DNA of 64,000 nucleotides from Sympetrum striolatum. Taxonomy: Eukaryota > Arthropoda > Insecta > Odonata > Libellulidae. Every line of letters begins with the position of its first letter. Positions within the stretch are counted from its first letter, which is position 1. Positions 43,901 to 55,099 of the stretch are shown here, piece after piece. Where the stretch lies: assembly GCA_947579665.1 (NCBI GenBank), contig OX388341.1, forward strand, positions 3,720,001 through 3,784,000, read 5' to 3'. A program made the translations under genes and the position numbers. The notes below the pieces were generated by a model. The model searched no databases, was not told the origin of the DNA, and was given only the letters and a program-made list of their open reading frames with translations.

Positions 43901-45204
43901 CTAATATTTATCAATAATAATTCAATGGGTACTGGAATAAAGAAGAGAAAAATACGCTTCGAAGCGGTTCAAAAACCTGAAGGAAAACCGTGCGGCAAAG
44001 AAATCCTAGCTCGAATAAATGGAAATGTAAAAAGAAGGATAATCAAAAACTCAGAATGAAAATATAGCTCTTGCAATTAATTGACCAACTTAGAAGCTCA
44101 TTTCTGAGCGGGGGAAAGTTCGCTCGACTCTGGCAAACATACTGTCGATTCAATACTCTCGATTTAATTCCTTTGCTTCATGTCAGTTACATGACTATTT
44201 TTGCCATTTATTTCTTTTCACGGTTTCAATTTTCGTTATCTTAAAAAAAAATGAATTTCCAGCGAAGCATGTTTTTTCCGAATTGCAGAGGCGTTGCATT
44301 GAATCGTCGGCTGTGTGCGGAAGATCCTCTCTCAGTGTCTGCGATCTGATTGGAGGCTAATTAAGAACCACAGCACGCCGCCGATAAATGCATTAGCACT
44401 TCCATTTGCAAACACGCGACCGATTGCTCCTCTCACGCCCTGCGGCACGTGGCACGCGTGTCTAAACACGACCATTAGCCGGCCACGCGCCGATACCTAT
44501 CTCTCTTTGCGCGATGAGTCATCCCGAATATTTTACATTCGTCTTGCGGATATTGTGGAAGCAGTTCATATTTCGGTCTTCGGGCGAACGCCAGTAATCT
44601 AGCCAAATTCGTCGCGTTGCATTATTTTAAACAGTTTCTCAATTGTATTCCTTTTTGTTATATTGTTATATATCCCTTCGCCTTAGTATAAAAAAATGAG
44701 TCTCAATCGAATGCTTGAAATTCTATTCGAACAGTATTAAATTATGCAGTTTGCGAAACACTTTCGAGGCACAGCCGCGCATATAATCGGCGTCCGACGG
44801 CCTCAAAAATAAAACGAAACTCTTTCACACGGAGGAATAAAACAGGCTGAGTTGATGCTAAGAAGCAATCTCTTATTTCCCCAATAATATGAGTGTGTTT
44901 TACTAAGAATAATCTCTCCAACGGTTTTGGATGCCAATTCATACAAGAAAACAGTTTCAGGTTGTCACAATAATCAACTGTGAGTATTTCCGCACTGAAC
45001 TGAATAGGCTAATAGTCGTAATAAAGTAATAGTGAACTGTTTCAATACCTTGCTGAAGGAAAAAAATCACCTTAGTGTTTTGTTACATGATAGAGAAATA
45101 CGTTTTTTCATTTTTACTCGCGTCTCAGTTGCGATCGCATGAGGGATACTGAGTCTTAGAACAACTCCTACAGAATTCTGCGAAGAGTCTTAGTGTATTC
45201 GTTT
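43901..45204. other. unique non-coding stretch
   Basis: No gene recognised. 44285-44620 is GC-richer and open for 95 codons on the plus strand (44315-44602) but without any known domain; it could be a conserved non-coding element. Confidence 0.35.
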
Positions 45205-45478
45205 CATTCTGGCTCAGTGAGGGAAACAAGGAGAAACTACCTCACTCCTCATCTTGCCTGTTACTCCTCATTCCCTCTTTCCAGCTTTCGTGAGATTTAG
45301 TGATTTATGGCAACGAAATTCGGTTCTGTTATCCATCTGACGGCTTTTGTTGCCTTCGAAGTACTCAACCCGAAGTCCGGTTGGTGCCTCACTCCCTCTG
45401 CCGTAAGCTACCACAGAGGAATGAGGTTTACTAGGCAGAATCAGGAGTGAGGTAGTTTGCCCTCACTGAGCCAGAATG
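45205..45478. mobile_element. foldback MITE
   Basis: Left arm 45205-45275 (CATTCTGGCTCAGTGAGGGA, AACTACCTCACTCCTCATCT, TTACTCCTCATTCC) is the inverted copy of 45416-45478 (GGAATGAGG...GAGTGAGGTAGTTTGCCCTC then ACTGAGCCAGAATG). About 65-70 bp arms, loop about 140 bp, no coding capacity. No clear target duplication. The 15-base tip also occurs at 7114-7128. Confidence 0.8.
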
Positions 45479-46365
45479 CTAAAAGCGGAAAATGCCGACA
45501 TCAGTGAAGCAAAATGACTCTACGAGTAACACTTTTCTTGTCAGTCCATAAAGAGAGATCAGTGCAATTATTCACTAATACCTCAGTAGCCTTCATTTTG
45601 TTTTGTCACAACTATGATGATGATCATGGCTGCGACAAAAGGAAATGAAAGATGTATTTTCTCTATCTTGTACCAAAAGACAAATGAAAATATTCCATTC
45701 ATAAGAATATAGTTGCAGGAACAGTTTTTGGTATCGGTTGCGATTGCGTTCGGGTTCGATACCCGGTATGTAACACTTGTAATGGAATGCGGCGCAGGAG
45801 TGTTTATCTCCTTCAGCCCCCGATTGGCAATTGTCAGCCCTCGATTAGAGAGGGCCATTTGCTGGGAATTTATTCGCTGGAGGATTTACTTTGGGGGAGA
45901 CCCTAATCTTCGGAGCGTGCAAGAATATGACGAAGTCATTATCGGAGATTTGTTTGTGCGTGCTATCTCCACCAATCATCTGCAAATCCCTGAATACATA
46001 TTCAATGGGATTTGCGTGATCTATGACGCAAGAACGTGCGCTCGGATGAAAGTAATTACTTTCTTTCGCAAACGCGAGTGAAGCGGATTTGTCGTATCTA
46101 AACGTAGATGAAGGAAGAACAATTTGTGGGGTAGATTACAGTGTAGATAGTGTACAGTTTTGCTTCTGCGATCATATTTGAATTGATATTATTTCGATTA
46201 TCTTTCGATACGGATCAGGGGGTAAATGCAATTCGCCTCTACTATTTCAGCCTTCAGCTGTTCATTGCCGTTATGTCATTAAAAAATACCGAGGTTAGGG
46301 GAATTCTGATATATGTCGTTTAATTTTGGCTTTGTTGTTAAAAATACTTTAGTAGCTTAGGATGG
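45479..46365. other. non-coding stretch with one tRNA-like core
   Basis: 45733-45770: GATTGCGTTCGGGTTCGATA then CCCGG, a B box in a possible SINE continuing with TGTAACACTTGTAATGGAAT. The 122-codon plus frame across it (45713-46081) starts inside this repeat and has no known domain, so I do not call it a gene. Confidence 0.4.
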
Positions 46366-46435
46366 TTCACAAATGGACTCCGATCGGGAATCGAACCCGA
46401 GACAACCCAAAGGTTAGAGCCTGGGAGCTCTCATT
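46366..46435 (-). repeat. tRNA-derived SINE fragment (family S2)
   Basis: Minus strand: GAGCTCCCAGGCTCTAACCT, then GTCTCGGGTTCGATTCCCGA and TCGGAGTCCATTTGTGAACC. B box and the flanking GAGTCCA..TGTG word resemble the copy at 43797 with extra divergence. Confidence 0.6.
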
Positions 46436-46624
46436 TGATTTTGTTTACCCCAACTAGAAAAGGTTGTTAATCACGCGATTATCATTGGTCAGCGGGTTGA
46501 TATAGCAAAATTGATTCGATATAGGAAGAGTAGCGAAGAATTGCTACTCGTAAATCATCAATAAAATGCCTATGTTTGTTTATGTTCAGAGAATCGCTGA
46601 ACTTATTAATGACGGGAATAAATC

Positions 46625-47700
46625 AAAAATTCGTTAAATCGCAGACAATTTTATTGTATATATTGGAATATAAAAAGACGAGAACGATTGCATTGAACTT
46701 CAAGAGGATTTAACTGCCTTAAAATAGTTGGGTTTCGTCTAATAAATTGGAAATTAATACGAATAAATGTAAAGTCATCAGTTTTAATAGAAGTAGATAT
46801 CTACACGCATATCATCATGGGAGGATTCTTACTAGTGAGCATACGGTGAAATACTTAGCTTTATCATTCAGTAGGGATTTGAAATGGAACGAACACATAG
46901 AGCGAATAATTTTGAAAGCCAACAAAGTATTAAACTTCCTAGTGCGTACTCTTAATAAATCAAATAAGAATGTTAAGGAGGCTGCGTACAAATCATTTGT
47001 TAGGCCAATCTTGGAATACGGGGAATGCCTATGGGACCCGCATGAGGTAGGTTTATAGCGAAAAATATAAAAGGTACAGAGAAAGACGGCAAGATTCGTC
47101 TTAGGCAGATATGCAAGGCTTGATAGCGTTATTCAGATACTACATGAATTAGTTTAGAGGAACGCAGAGCAAAGAAAAGGATAGCTATATTTTTTAAAGT
47201 ATACTCAGGAGTTCAATCGTTAGAGGAATTATCAAACAAAATCACTAAGGGAATGGCAGAGACGACCATTGACATAAAGGTGATAACCATGTAACATATA
47301 AATAATTAATAAAACAAAGAACAAACATTAGTAAATTCTCTTTTCTAAATCGTGCTATCACAGATTGGAACAATTTGCCTGCAGGAGAAGCCCTTCCCAA
47401 AACATCTTAGGGAGTAATTGGGTAAAACTATTAAGGACGGGTGAGCTTGACGTTGACGAGTACAGGTGGAGTAGGGTGATGTACGGTGGGTCCCCGGGAC
47501 CGCAACGGTAGCCGTGAAGGCCTTCTGGGAACCCTGAGAACACCTATATTACGAGGGAGGGGATGTATTTATGCACTGTATTATTGTATTGTTGACATGA
47601 ATTGTATTTAGGTTATAAATACAATGAATGTGTACATCAGTATGAAATATTTATCACCACCGGACTATTAGTCCGATTGTAACATTTTTATAATAATAAA
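46625..47700 (+). pseudogene. CR1-type LINE, RT C-terminal half and 3' end
   Basis: Starts within the RT: ADNFIVYIGI (from the catalytic FADD block, degraded), then ELQEDLTALK. The longest frame, 46747-47058, reads LEINTNKCKVISFNRSRYL-type words: NTNKCKVISF, VKYLALSFSRDLKWNEHI, KANKVLNFLVRTL, VKEAAYKSFVRPILEYGECL then WDPH. This matches the CR1 post-catalytic region residue for residue in pattern. The block QRKTARFVLGRYARLDSVI (47075-47130) and the closing NRAITDWNNLPAG (47352-47385) follow in other frames. About 280 bp of 3' untranslated sequence ends near an ATAATAATAAAAAA tail at 47690. Stops and frameshifts make it dead. Distinct in sequence from the copies at 2.2 and 13.3 kb, so a second CR1 subfamily. 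Confidence 0.88.
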
Positions 47701-48239
47701 AAATCTTTAAAAATGTTTCAAAGAAAACAAAATCCATATTGAGAGAACCATTCTATGCTTCAAAGAATTTAATTGACTTGGATTTGAATTTTGTACAATT
47801 TAGTATGACCGAAATCGGTCCGAAAAAACGAATTCATTTTTATAATTAATTCTAACATTAGAAATAAATATGTTTACCTCAAGTAATCTGTCCAAGGCAT
47901 TTATCTCCAATTTCCCTCTTCAATTATCGCTTTGGAAGATAAAAATACCACAATATGTCCGAAAGTATCTCTCTTTATCTATAGCTCCTCAAAGAATATC
48001 TTTTGACTTATTTTGGAATATTTACTGTAATCTAAGTCGCATCCTAATTGTGGAGGCCATCTCAAAAAATAACATAGCTATTACGAGACAAGTTGCCGTG
48101 TCCCAGCTTCACTGCGTTGCTACCTTAGATAGTATCTTCGCTTGCATATATATATAAAGGGTGGGTGCTCCCAGTGTGCAATACCTCAGCATCTGATCAG
48201 CCAAGTGCTGATTTCTGTCAGCTCGTTTTTTAACCTGAT
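47701..48239. other. non-coding stretch
   Basis: AT-rich. 47803-47830 has CCGAAATCGGTCCG, a short hairpin word. 48148-48160 is a short TA run. No gene was recognised. Confidence 0.4.
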
Positions 48240-48800
48240 ACCTCCCGACATACTTCATGCCAGAACACGTGCTTTGGTGACGCTCTCAAGTCTTTTCAAC
48301 GAGATTTTGGAGAGAAATGTTCGACTTAATACCCCAAAAGAATTATACATTACCTTTGTTTTTGTCAGGTTTATCCTGAGTCCTTTCTTCTGTCCCGTTG
48401 TGTTTCGCTCTTCAAGTCTTGAAGTTAGATCTTCTGCGTTAGCTGCAAAGAGAACTATATCATCCGCAAAACGGAGGTGACTGATGTACCCTCCAATTAC
48501 TCTAAAGCCCTTCTCTTCCCAATCAAGGGTTTTAAAAACTTCTTCTAAAATGACTGTGATCAAGATGGGAGATAGACCGTCACTTTGTCGAACTCCCGTC
48601 TCAATCTTGAATTCATCGGTCTCTTCATGCAGCATTACAGAAGCTGTGGCATTCTCATAGACACTGCGCAAGAGACGGATGTACTCAGATTCTATCCCTT
48701 GATTCTTCAGAGTGGAGGAGGTACTTACCGAGTCGAAGTCGAAAAAAGGAACAGAAGGAATAGAGGCAATATCATGTAAATAGGCATAACGTGTCAACGA
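48240..48800 (-). pseudogene. RTE-type LINE reverse transcriptase core
   Basis: Minus-strand frame of about 180 codons from 48797 to 48255: FFDFDSVSTSSTLKNQGIES, YIRLLRSVYENATASVMLHE, FKIETGVRQSDGLSPILIT, LEEVFKTLDWEEKGFRV, HLRFADDIVLFA with the catalytic FADD intact, then GLRINLTKTKVMYNSF. This is RT motifs 3 to 6 of the RTE clade (GVRQGD.LSP..F...LE, LRFADDIVL, L..N..KTKVM). Gly of RQGD is Ser here. No initiator Met is expected, since it is an internal fragment. The endonuclease and the C-terminal third are missing; the 3' side runs into a TATATATA repeat near 48150. Confidence 0.9.
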
Positions 48801-49886
48801 GAATCTTAGGACAATTGGAATGTATATACAATGTACATGTATATTTTACATACTTGTGGAGGACAAACCACGAGCGTGATTGATAACTTGAGAACCCCTG
48901 GAAATTGAGAAATCGATAATTATGGGTTTTGCTTTTTTTAGGAAGTCTCAAAAGATATTATGTAAGTTGGTTGGCGGAATTTGTTTCTCATCGCTGTTTT
49001 AAAAGGGCTTTGTTAGGCGGGTTCATATTGGCTTGAAAAGCGAGTCCGTCAAGAGAGAATCGCTACTTTTGGCTCCTCAGTTGCTTTTTGCATCAAAACA
49101 TACTCCAAACTCAGATGCGAATGAAAGGATGGCACTCCACCAAATTACTTGTGAAAACTATTTCACTCATGGTTATACGTTTCCTTGGAGAGATTAAAAG
49201 GTTAGAATAAATAATTACTCGACAAAGAAACGAGATATATAGTAAAAATTTGGCTGCCTTAGCCAAAAACCGCGATTTGGTTAATGGCATTCTCCGTTTG
49301 GAGACGTATGGAATCAGTAGCGGTACTTCATCATAATTTAAACCATCCCTCAATCCTTTTGCTAAGGGAAATACGCAAATTAGGGATGAGAAGAAAAATC
49401 TTATTTTTGTCCTCCCCCTTTCTGTCTTTCGCCTCTGAGGACTCATCCATCATCCATTTCTCATTGAAAGACATTGAATCGGAGCCACCGGAAATTAGAA
49501 GCATCGCGTGTCCATCCAATCGCAGAAAGAACGTCTCGGATATAACCTCGGGATAGCACACACTGAGAACTACGCGGGAAATGCTTTAATTAACACCATC
49601 GAATATATTTAATCTAATTCTTACGTAAGAAATAAACTTGAGGTTAACTTTCCGTTTCGTTCCAGGTCATTTTTCTACGCGAAATTTTATTGGAAAATTT
49701 GTTTTTGCAAAATCAGAAGATCTATGTACATTAAAATATTCAAGAATATTATTTTTAATCCGATGTCGCGTAATGTTTTATGAAATATAAACGCAATCAT
49801 CTGAAATGCCATTTTCATAAAAGATTTTATTGTTTGGCCGGAGTTCTCATGCTATTAAATTGTGCCGAACTCTGTGAGGAAGGAAT
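48801..49886. other. non-coding stretch
   Basis: No gene recognised. Frames of 76-111 codons between 49111 and 49561 overlap on both strands without any known domain and are treated as chance. Confidence 0.35.
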
Positions 49887-49903
49887 GTTTATAGACTTAA
49901 TTC

Positions 49904-50058
49904 GAGCAAGAATGGACTTTAAAAAAGTCCTAAAAAACCGGTAATCGACCCGAGTTCGATTCCCGGTCCCGTCGGACCTTTTTCGAGTCTATTCTTCCTT
50001 GAGATTTTTTCCTGGGTGCTCGCCATATCCCGCAAAATAACTTTTGCCCATTTTCCTT
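49904..50058. mobile_element. tRNA SINE family A, short copy with 16-bp target duplication
   Basis: TTTATAGACTTAATTC is repeated perfectly at 49888-49903 and 50059-50074. Contains a direct B box CGAGTTCGATTCCCGGTCCC, then the body GTCGGACCTTTTTCGAGTCT, ATTCTTCCTTGAGATTTTTT and CCTGGGTGC. It ends CATTTTCC just before the duplication. The left 24 bases (AGAATGGACTTTAAAAAAGT then CC) are an inverted piece of the same body, a remnant of the head-to-head arrangement. Confidence 0.85.
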
Positions 50059-50074
50059 TTTATAGACTTAATTC

Positions 50075-52565
50075 ATTTTGACCCTTAATTTATACTCCGC
50101 ATAATTGGTTCACTTGATGGTCTTTTCAAATTATGATGTTATTTTTTTTTAGTTTTCGATTACATGCCTGGGAGTTTTTTTTATTATGATGTGGTATTTC
50201 TTGGGCCACTTATTATCGAATTTAAACAAAAGTTTTAGTCACAGGGCCATTGCGCGCCGCTGGTTTTCATTTAGTGAATCACGGGCCAACTACTTCATCT
50301 TTCCGGTTCTATTGGCTCATGGCTTGCGTTCAAATCGCTTATACTTTAAAGTGGCCCTAACAAAGTTTATTTTGGTTTTAAAGGAAGGAAAGAAGCTATA
50401 TCAACAACTATATGTTCCACTGTATGTGTTACGGGTCGAGGGGTGCTTAATTAGAAAGAATGAAGACTCTGGAGAGAGGGGGAGTGGAGCTTCAGAGGGT
50501 AGCATAAAGTAAAATTAAATTCGGATAACAAGCTGGAGAATGGTCTCCTATTCGGATAGCTCTATGTTATGGATCCAATTAATTACTCATTATTAGAGAG
50601 TGGTAGAGAAAAATACCAATGGTTTGTTGTTTTTGTTGGGGTTTCGCATGCAGAAAGGAGGCTCTCTCGGTTTAGAACGTCATTCACAGACAACGGGTTG
50701 GGTTTCATGTCATTTTAATAGTTTATAAGATACCACGCCTCAATATGTAATAATTCAACTTCACCCAACCCGACGCGATCCAAAAATGGATTTGATGTAT
50801 ACCTTTATTGTGCATTGCAGATTACATCAGGCACTAAACAAATATCAGAAGGACATCATGTTTGGGAAAATTAAGGCACTTGAGGATTGACGATGTTAGA
50901 AAATGTATTTGCTATTATGGAAAATTCGAAAACCACGAATTAAACGCACGCATATAATTATGCAACAAATATATCTAAGACACTTTTGATCTCAAGAGCG
51001 ATTATTCCATTCATCGACACAAGGAACTTTTTTCTGCGTCCCGTTAGAATAATAGTAACCATAATATCTCAATGAGTTGACTGCAAAAATGCCTTTCCCA
51101 ATGAAAAAGCGGATGGATGTAATCTTAGAATGGCTCGATAATCTGTTTGTCGTCCTAAGCGAATTGCTTGTTTTGTCGCCTTCCCCTTTAGGACCTACGA
51201 CGAAGGAACGGGAAGTATTTGGATAGGGGAGTGAATCAAGAAGCTTTGAATCTGAAATCCTATGGAACAACCAATATATATATTAGGCCATTTATCACTA
51301 ATAAGGCTTCTTTTCCGCGCAATCCGTGTTCAAAGTTTGATCCGAGTGGACGGCGGCTCCGCTTCAATGGGCTCCATCAACGGGGGGGGGTCGAGAGAGA
51401 GAGAGTTAACCAAGGGACCAGGGGTTGCCGAGGGGAGGGGGTGCCAAGGGACCAGGGGTTGCTAGGGTCGCTCGGTGGGGAGAGAGGCGCTCTGCCTTTT
51501 GCGGCCAGGGCATAAATGGCCCCCTAGGGACTCTTCCCAGCATGCTCACCTCTTATCTCTCTTAATCCTCTTCTCTCCTGCACACAAAATATTTCCGCAA
51601 ACACTCCGCCGTCGTTTGCATAAATTGCTCTCCTCTTTCGCGTCACTTCGTTCGGATCGATTGTTCTGCACGGAATTTCGGTTGGGGGAATCAGATCGAA
51701 TTATAGAAATATTACTTCCAAAGGCATATGTCTGCAATCATGAGACGTAGTGAGCGAATGGATTAGAAAGTCATTATTTCCCATTTTAATGTATCAGTCT
51801 CCGTGGAACGAGTCGCTTGAAATATTCCCAAGACCTCTTCAACTCTTTTCCATCTCATTTCCGCTTTACAATAATTTTTAATGCCTAATAAAAACGGAGG
51901 CGATTAATTTGTTTCTAGTTCTGTCCTTTCTAGTTATTTCAATATAAAACAGATTCTCTCGGATATTATTCATCAAAAAGCATCAATAACTCTAAATGTA
52001 GTAGGCTCTGTTACGATTGTATCTTCTGCCGCGATTCTCCCATCTGAAACAATTTCAAAGAACTATGCTATTGTCATTAGTATAATTATATTATATTTGT
52101 ATTAGATATTAAAGAAAGCAGATTATTTTATATAAAAAAGCGCGATGTCACCGTCAAAGATTATATAACTCCCGTTTAACTTTATGGCCGTTGTATCGTA
52201 AAGGCTCGTCAATACGAAGAGACATTTTTGCATCCCCTACCCCGTGCTTCTACGTCTACTCATGCTTTGGCGTGTGGCAGGAGGTGCGTGAACCACACGT
52301 CTATTTACCTTGTAGGTTATTGTTAGAAGCAACCAGATCCAGCATTAAAAAACTACTCAATTACCATTTGTGTATATTCTCTCGTTCCCATGTCGCCCAA
52401 AGTAACTCTTCGGCTGAAATCGTTACTCCGATCCTTTGTCGTGAAGAACCTTGGGAATATTCGACGATTTAAGTAACAATTTCAGGTAAAACCTAAAGAA
52501 TTACGACGTACATTTTCTGATTCTCGAACGTTTTTTCGGAAAGTGATAAAAGAATCTACCGAATG
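50075..52565. other. non-coding stretch
   Basis: No gene recognised. 51385-51475 is G-rich with a run of nine G, a GA run and the repeated GGGACCAGGGGTTG word (51415 and 51448, 33 bp apart). Frames between 51219 and 51750 overlap this low-complexity DNA. Otherwise AT-rich. Confidence 0.35.
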
Positions 52566-52760
52566 CCCAACCAACATCCGCAACATTTCTGCATTTTTGG
52601 CGCTTTTGACGAATTTTGGCGAACTATGAAACCATTTTCCCTGATTAAAACGTACTAAATCATTAATATTAAGCAACATACAAGCAATGTATGTATTCCT
52701 TTGCCATAAAATCACTTCGGAAACATTGAGAAACCATCAGGAAAATTGAAAAAAATTCAT
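52566..52760 (+). mobile_element. solo partial arm of the long-arm foldback element
   Basis: CCAACCAACATCCGCAACAT, TTTTGGCGAACTATGAAACC, GATTAAAACGTACTAAAT, CAAGCAATGTATGTA, AAATCACTTCGGAAACATTG and AACCATCAGGAAAA follow in the same order as 21430-21615, the right arm of the element at 20161-21781. About 80-85% alike. Neither the outer tip nor the other arm is present. Confidence 0.8.
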
Positions 52761-52984
52761 ATTCTTCATTTAAATTTAAAATCTAGACTAAAAAGTGTAT
52801 GTATGTATATGTTCTATGTAATATTATAATTTTCAATACTTCATTGTTATTTATAACTGTGTTTTCACGTTTTTTTTCACCCCCCTTTCAGTTAGTGTTT
52901 TCCCGTAACGTGGGTTTTTCCTTTGCCAACCTTCAATTGCAAATATTTTTTCCAACACTCTACTCTGTGTTTCTGTTTTAATTT

Positions 52985-53060
52985 AATTCATATCCGTATA
53001 TATTCTAACGATATACGAGGTTATGTGGAAGAGAGGCCCACTTGGGCCTAACCTCGCCAA
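52985..53060 (+). mobile_element. LINE 3'-end relic
   Basis: GAGGCCCACTTGGGCCTAAC then CTCGCCAATAAAGGGTC: a short hairpin (GGCCCACTTGGGCC) and an AATAAA signal, the usual end of a Jockey/R1-group LINE 3' untranslated region. No coding sequence remains. The identification is tentative. Confidence 0.4.
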
Positions 53061-53533
53061 TAAAGGGTCAAACTAACAAACATTAGACCGAACGATTTTC
53101 GATTCACCGCAATGGAGATGTTGCTCTTGTTTTTCACAAAACAGAAGCGATCCTATTTAACAGCTCGGATGGTTTACATACCCTGCCACAGGCCACTGGA
53201 GGTTTGCAAGCTAAAACAAACGCTTTTATCAGATTCCTTACTTTCATGAGAGGAAAAGTCAGCGGAGAATTCTCTATTTTGGCGATGTGCATAATGATCG
53301 AAAGAAAATAGTAAAGGAGAGTTATTCTGTGCGACCCCAAATTGTGTGCGTGACGAAAATGTTCCAGAGTGGGCATAAAACGTGAGCGAATTCAGTTGTT
53401 CCAAATCGCATTACGAGTTCATCGCGTGAACCGAAGGAGCATTTACGACCGTGGGGAAAATTGAAAAGTATGTTTTCAATGTCATACTCACATTTTACAG
53501 TAAAAATAGAAGTTTACAAATAGTTCCGTTAAC
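53061..53533. other. non-coding stretch
   Basis: Nothing recognised. Two overlapping minus frames (53134-53404) have no known domain. Confidence 0.4.
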
Positions 53534-53542
53534 TTTAATAAC

Positions 53543-53806
53543 GTACCCTAAGGAAGGTTAGAGTTGAAAAAAAGGTCCGACAGCACCGGGAATCGAACCC
53601 GTGTCTCCGGATTGCCGGTCGGCTGCTCTGTCCTTTGAGCTATCCCGCCAGAATATTCCCTCGAACTCTTCTGGAGAGTGACCGGCAATCGGGAGGCCTG
53701 GGTTCGATTCCTGGTCCCGTCGGACCGTTTTCAAGTCTATTCTTCCTTGGGATATTTCCTGGGTGCACGCCATCTCGCGCGTAATTTCCTTTACTTATTT
53801 TCCTTG
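53543..53806. mobile_element. head-to-head dimeric tRNA SINE (family A), 9-bp target duplication
   Basis: TTTAATAAC flanks it at 53534-53542 and 53807-53815. The left half is inverted: on the minus strand GCGGGATAGCTCAAAGGACA, GAGCAGCCGACC, ACGGGTTCGATTCCCGG, then TGTCGGACCTTTTTTTC. The D stem GCTC/GAGC and T stem are intact. The right half is a 5'-truncated direct head, CCTGGGTTCGATTCCTGGTC, followed by the body GTCGGACCGTTTTCAAGTCT, ATTCTTCCTTGGGATATTTC and CTGGGTGCACGCC, ending CTTATTTTCC. The two heads are separated by only about 30 bp. Confidence 0.82.
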
Positions 53807-53815
53807 TTTAATAAC

Positions 53816-55099
53816 AGAGTTTTAGTTCCTTGATTAGTAAAAATAGAATAATTTCAAGGAGATGCTTATATTTATCAATTTAAATCTTCGCAGTAATGAA
53901 TTATATGAAGAGTGGCTCAAAAACAGACAAACATTCCGTTAGAATTTACATCCTAGTGTATTACCCCATTATCCAAGAAGAACATCTGAACATAAAAGCT
54001 GGTGGAACAGAGATTGCTAATGTTATTAAATCGCTCGACGTACTATGTTTTCAATCAAATATTAAGTATGTTATCATAAAAATAGCTCAATGACATTTCT
54101 GTGGTACGAGGAGTTTGTTGACTTTAATTTAAGAAGTCGTACTTCCGGTGTATGCCATTTTGAAGTTCGTTTTATCGAACTGTTCATTTCGTGATTTTTC
54201 GCTATCCTTTAATGGCCCACATTGGACTAATTTTTCACAAGGTGAGAGTGCAGATAATTAGAGGAGAAGGCGAAAATCTCCTGATATTTGGGAGGCGAAG
54301 AAAGCTTCTGTGTGAGTCTTCGTAATCGGCCGCTGTCCCCTGAAGTGGCGCTAGCGTTGCCACGGCAGCAGCCAATCAATAACCTCGAGCCCAATTAGCA
54401 GAAGGAATCTTCCTACGGCAAAGGCAACACTTTCACTTAGCACTCACAGACCCGGAAGTGAAATAAATAAAGTGAATTTGAAAGCACTACTCCGTCTCTT
54501 CTCTTTTTATTCCTATCGCTAAGAAAACGAACTAAATATGTGATTCACATACTGGACTAAAATCAAATATGTAAGCAGAGAAAATCATTCAGAACCTACA
54601 TTCTGAACGTACATTAATGATAAGATAATGACAGGAAACCAGCAAGGAAAAATTAGAAGGAAGGCAAGGAAATTAACTACTTCTTCGGTTTTAGCGATAA
54701 TTTCCTTCATTTGGACATTGTTTTCTGTTCTGATTTGCACTTTCCGTTTTATTAAAACAATACGTAGATTCCTTGAAGCCTCTTGGGAAACACAGACATT
54801 ACAGTAACATTAGTTTTCACTTACGCTATGTAATAGTAAAGGCGAATGAAATGCAAAGATTAACATACAGAACTTCGAGAGAGGTAATTGGTCATGTTTT
54901 TCTAATTCGACCTCGTCTCTAATACTGCTGCGTAGTGGAGTTGGTTTTGAACCAAAGATAATATTTTTCCGCGCAGATATCGGAAGCGTCGATTCGGCCA
55001 TGATATTCGTTTCGTTTTGTAAGAGTGGAATTAAGATTGGAATGTTTAAATAATTAGTGGAATATTTTTCTATGAACCTTTTGCTTTCTTATGAATGAC
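53816..55099. other. unique non-coding stretch
   Basis: No gene recognised. 54240-54440 is GC-richer and of high complexity (GGCGCTAGCGTTGCCACGGC, GCCAATCAATAACC, which includes a CCAAT box) and could be regulatory. Confidence 0.35.

Noticed and set aside
45713..46081. 122-codon plus-strand frame
   Set aside because: It begins inside a tRNA-like repeat and shows no domain; most likely chance.
48954..49561. Overlapping frames of 76-111 codons on both strands
   Set aside because: No protein words recognised; mutual shadows.
53600..53660. tRNA gene on the minus strand
   Set aside because: D and T stems are good but the anticodon stem has mismatches, and the unit lies inside a SINE with target duplications.
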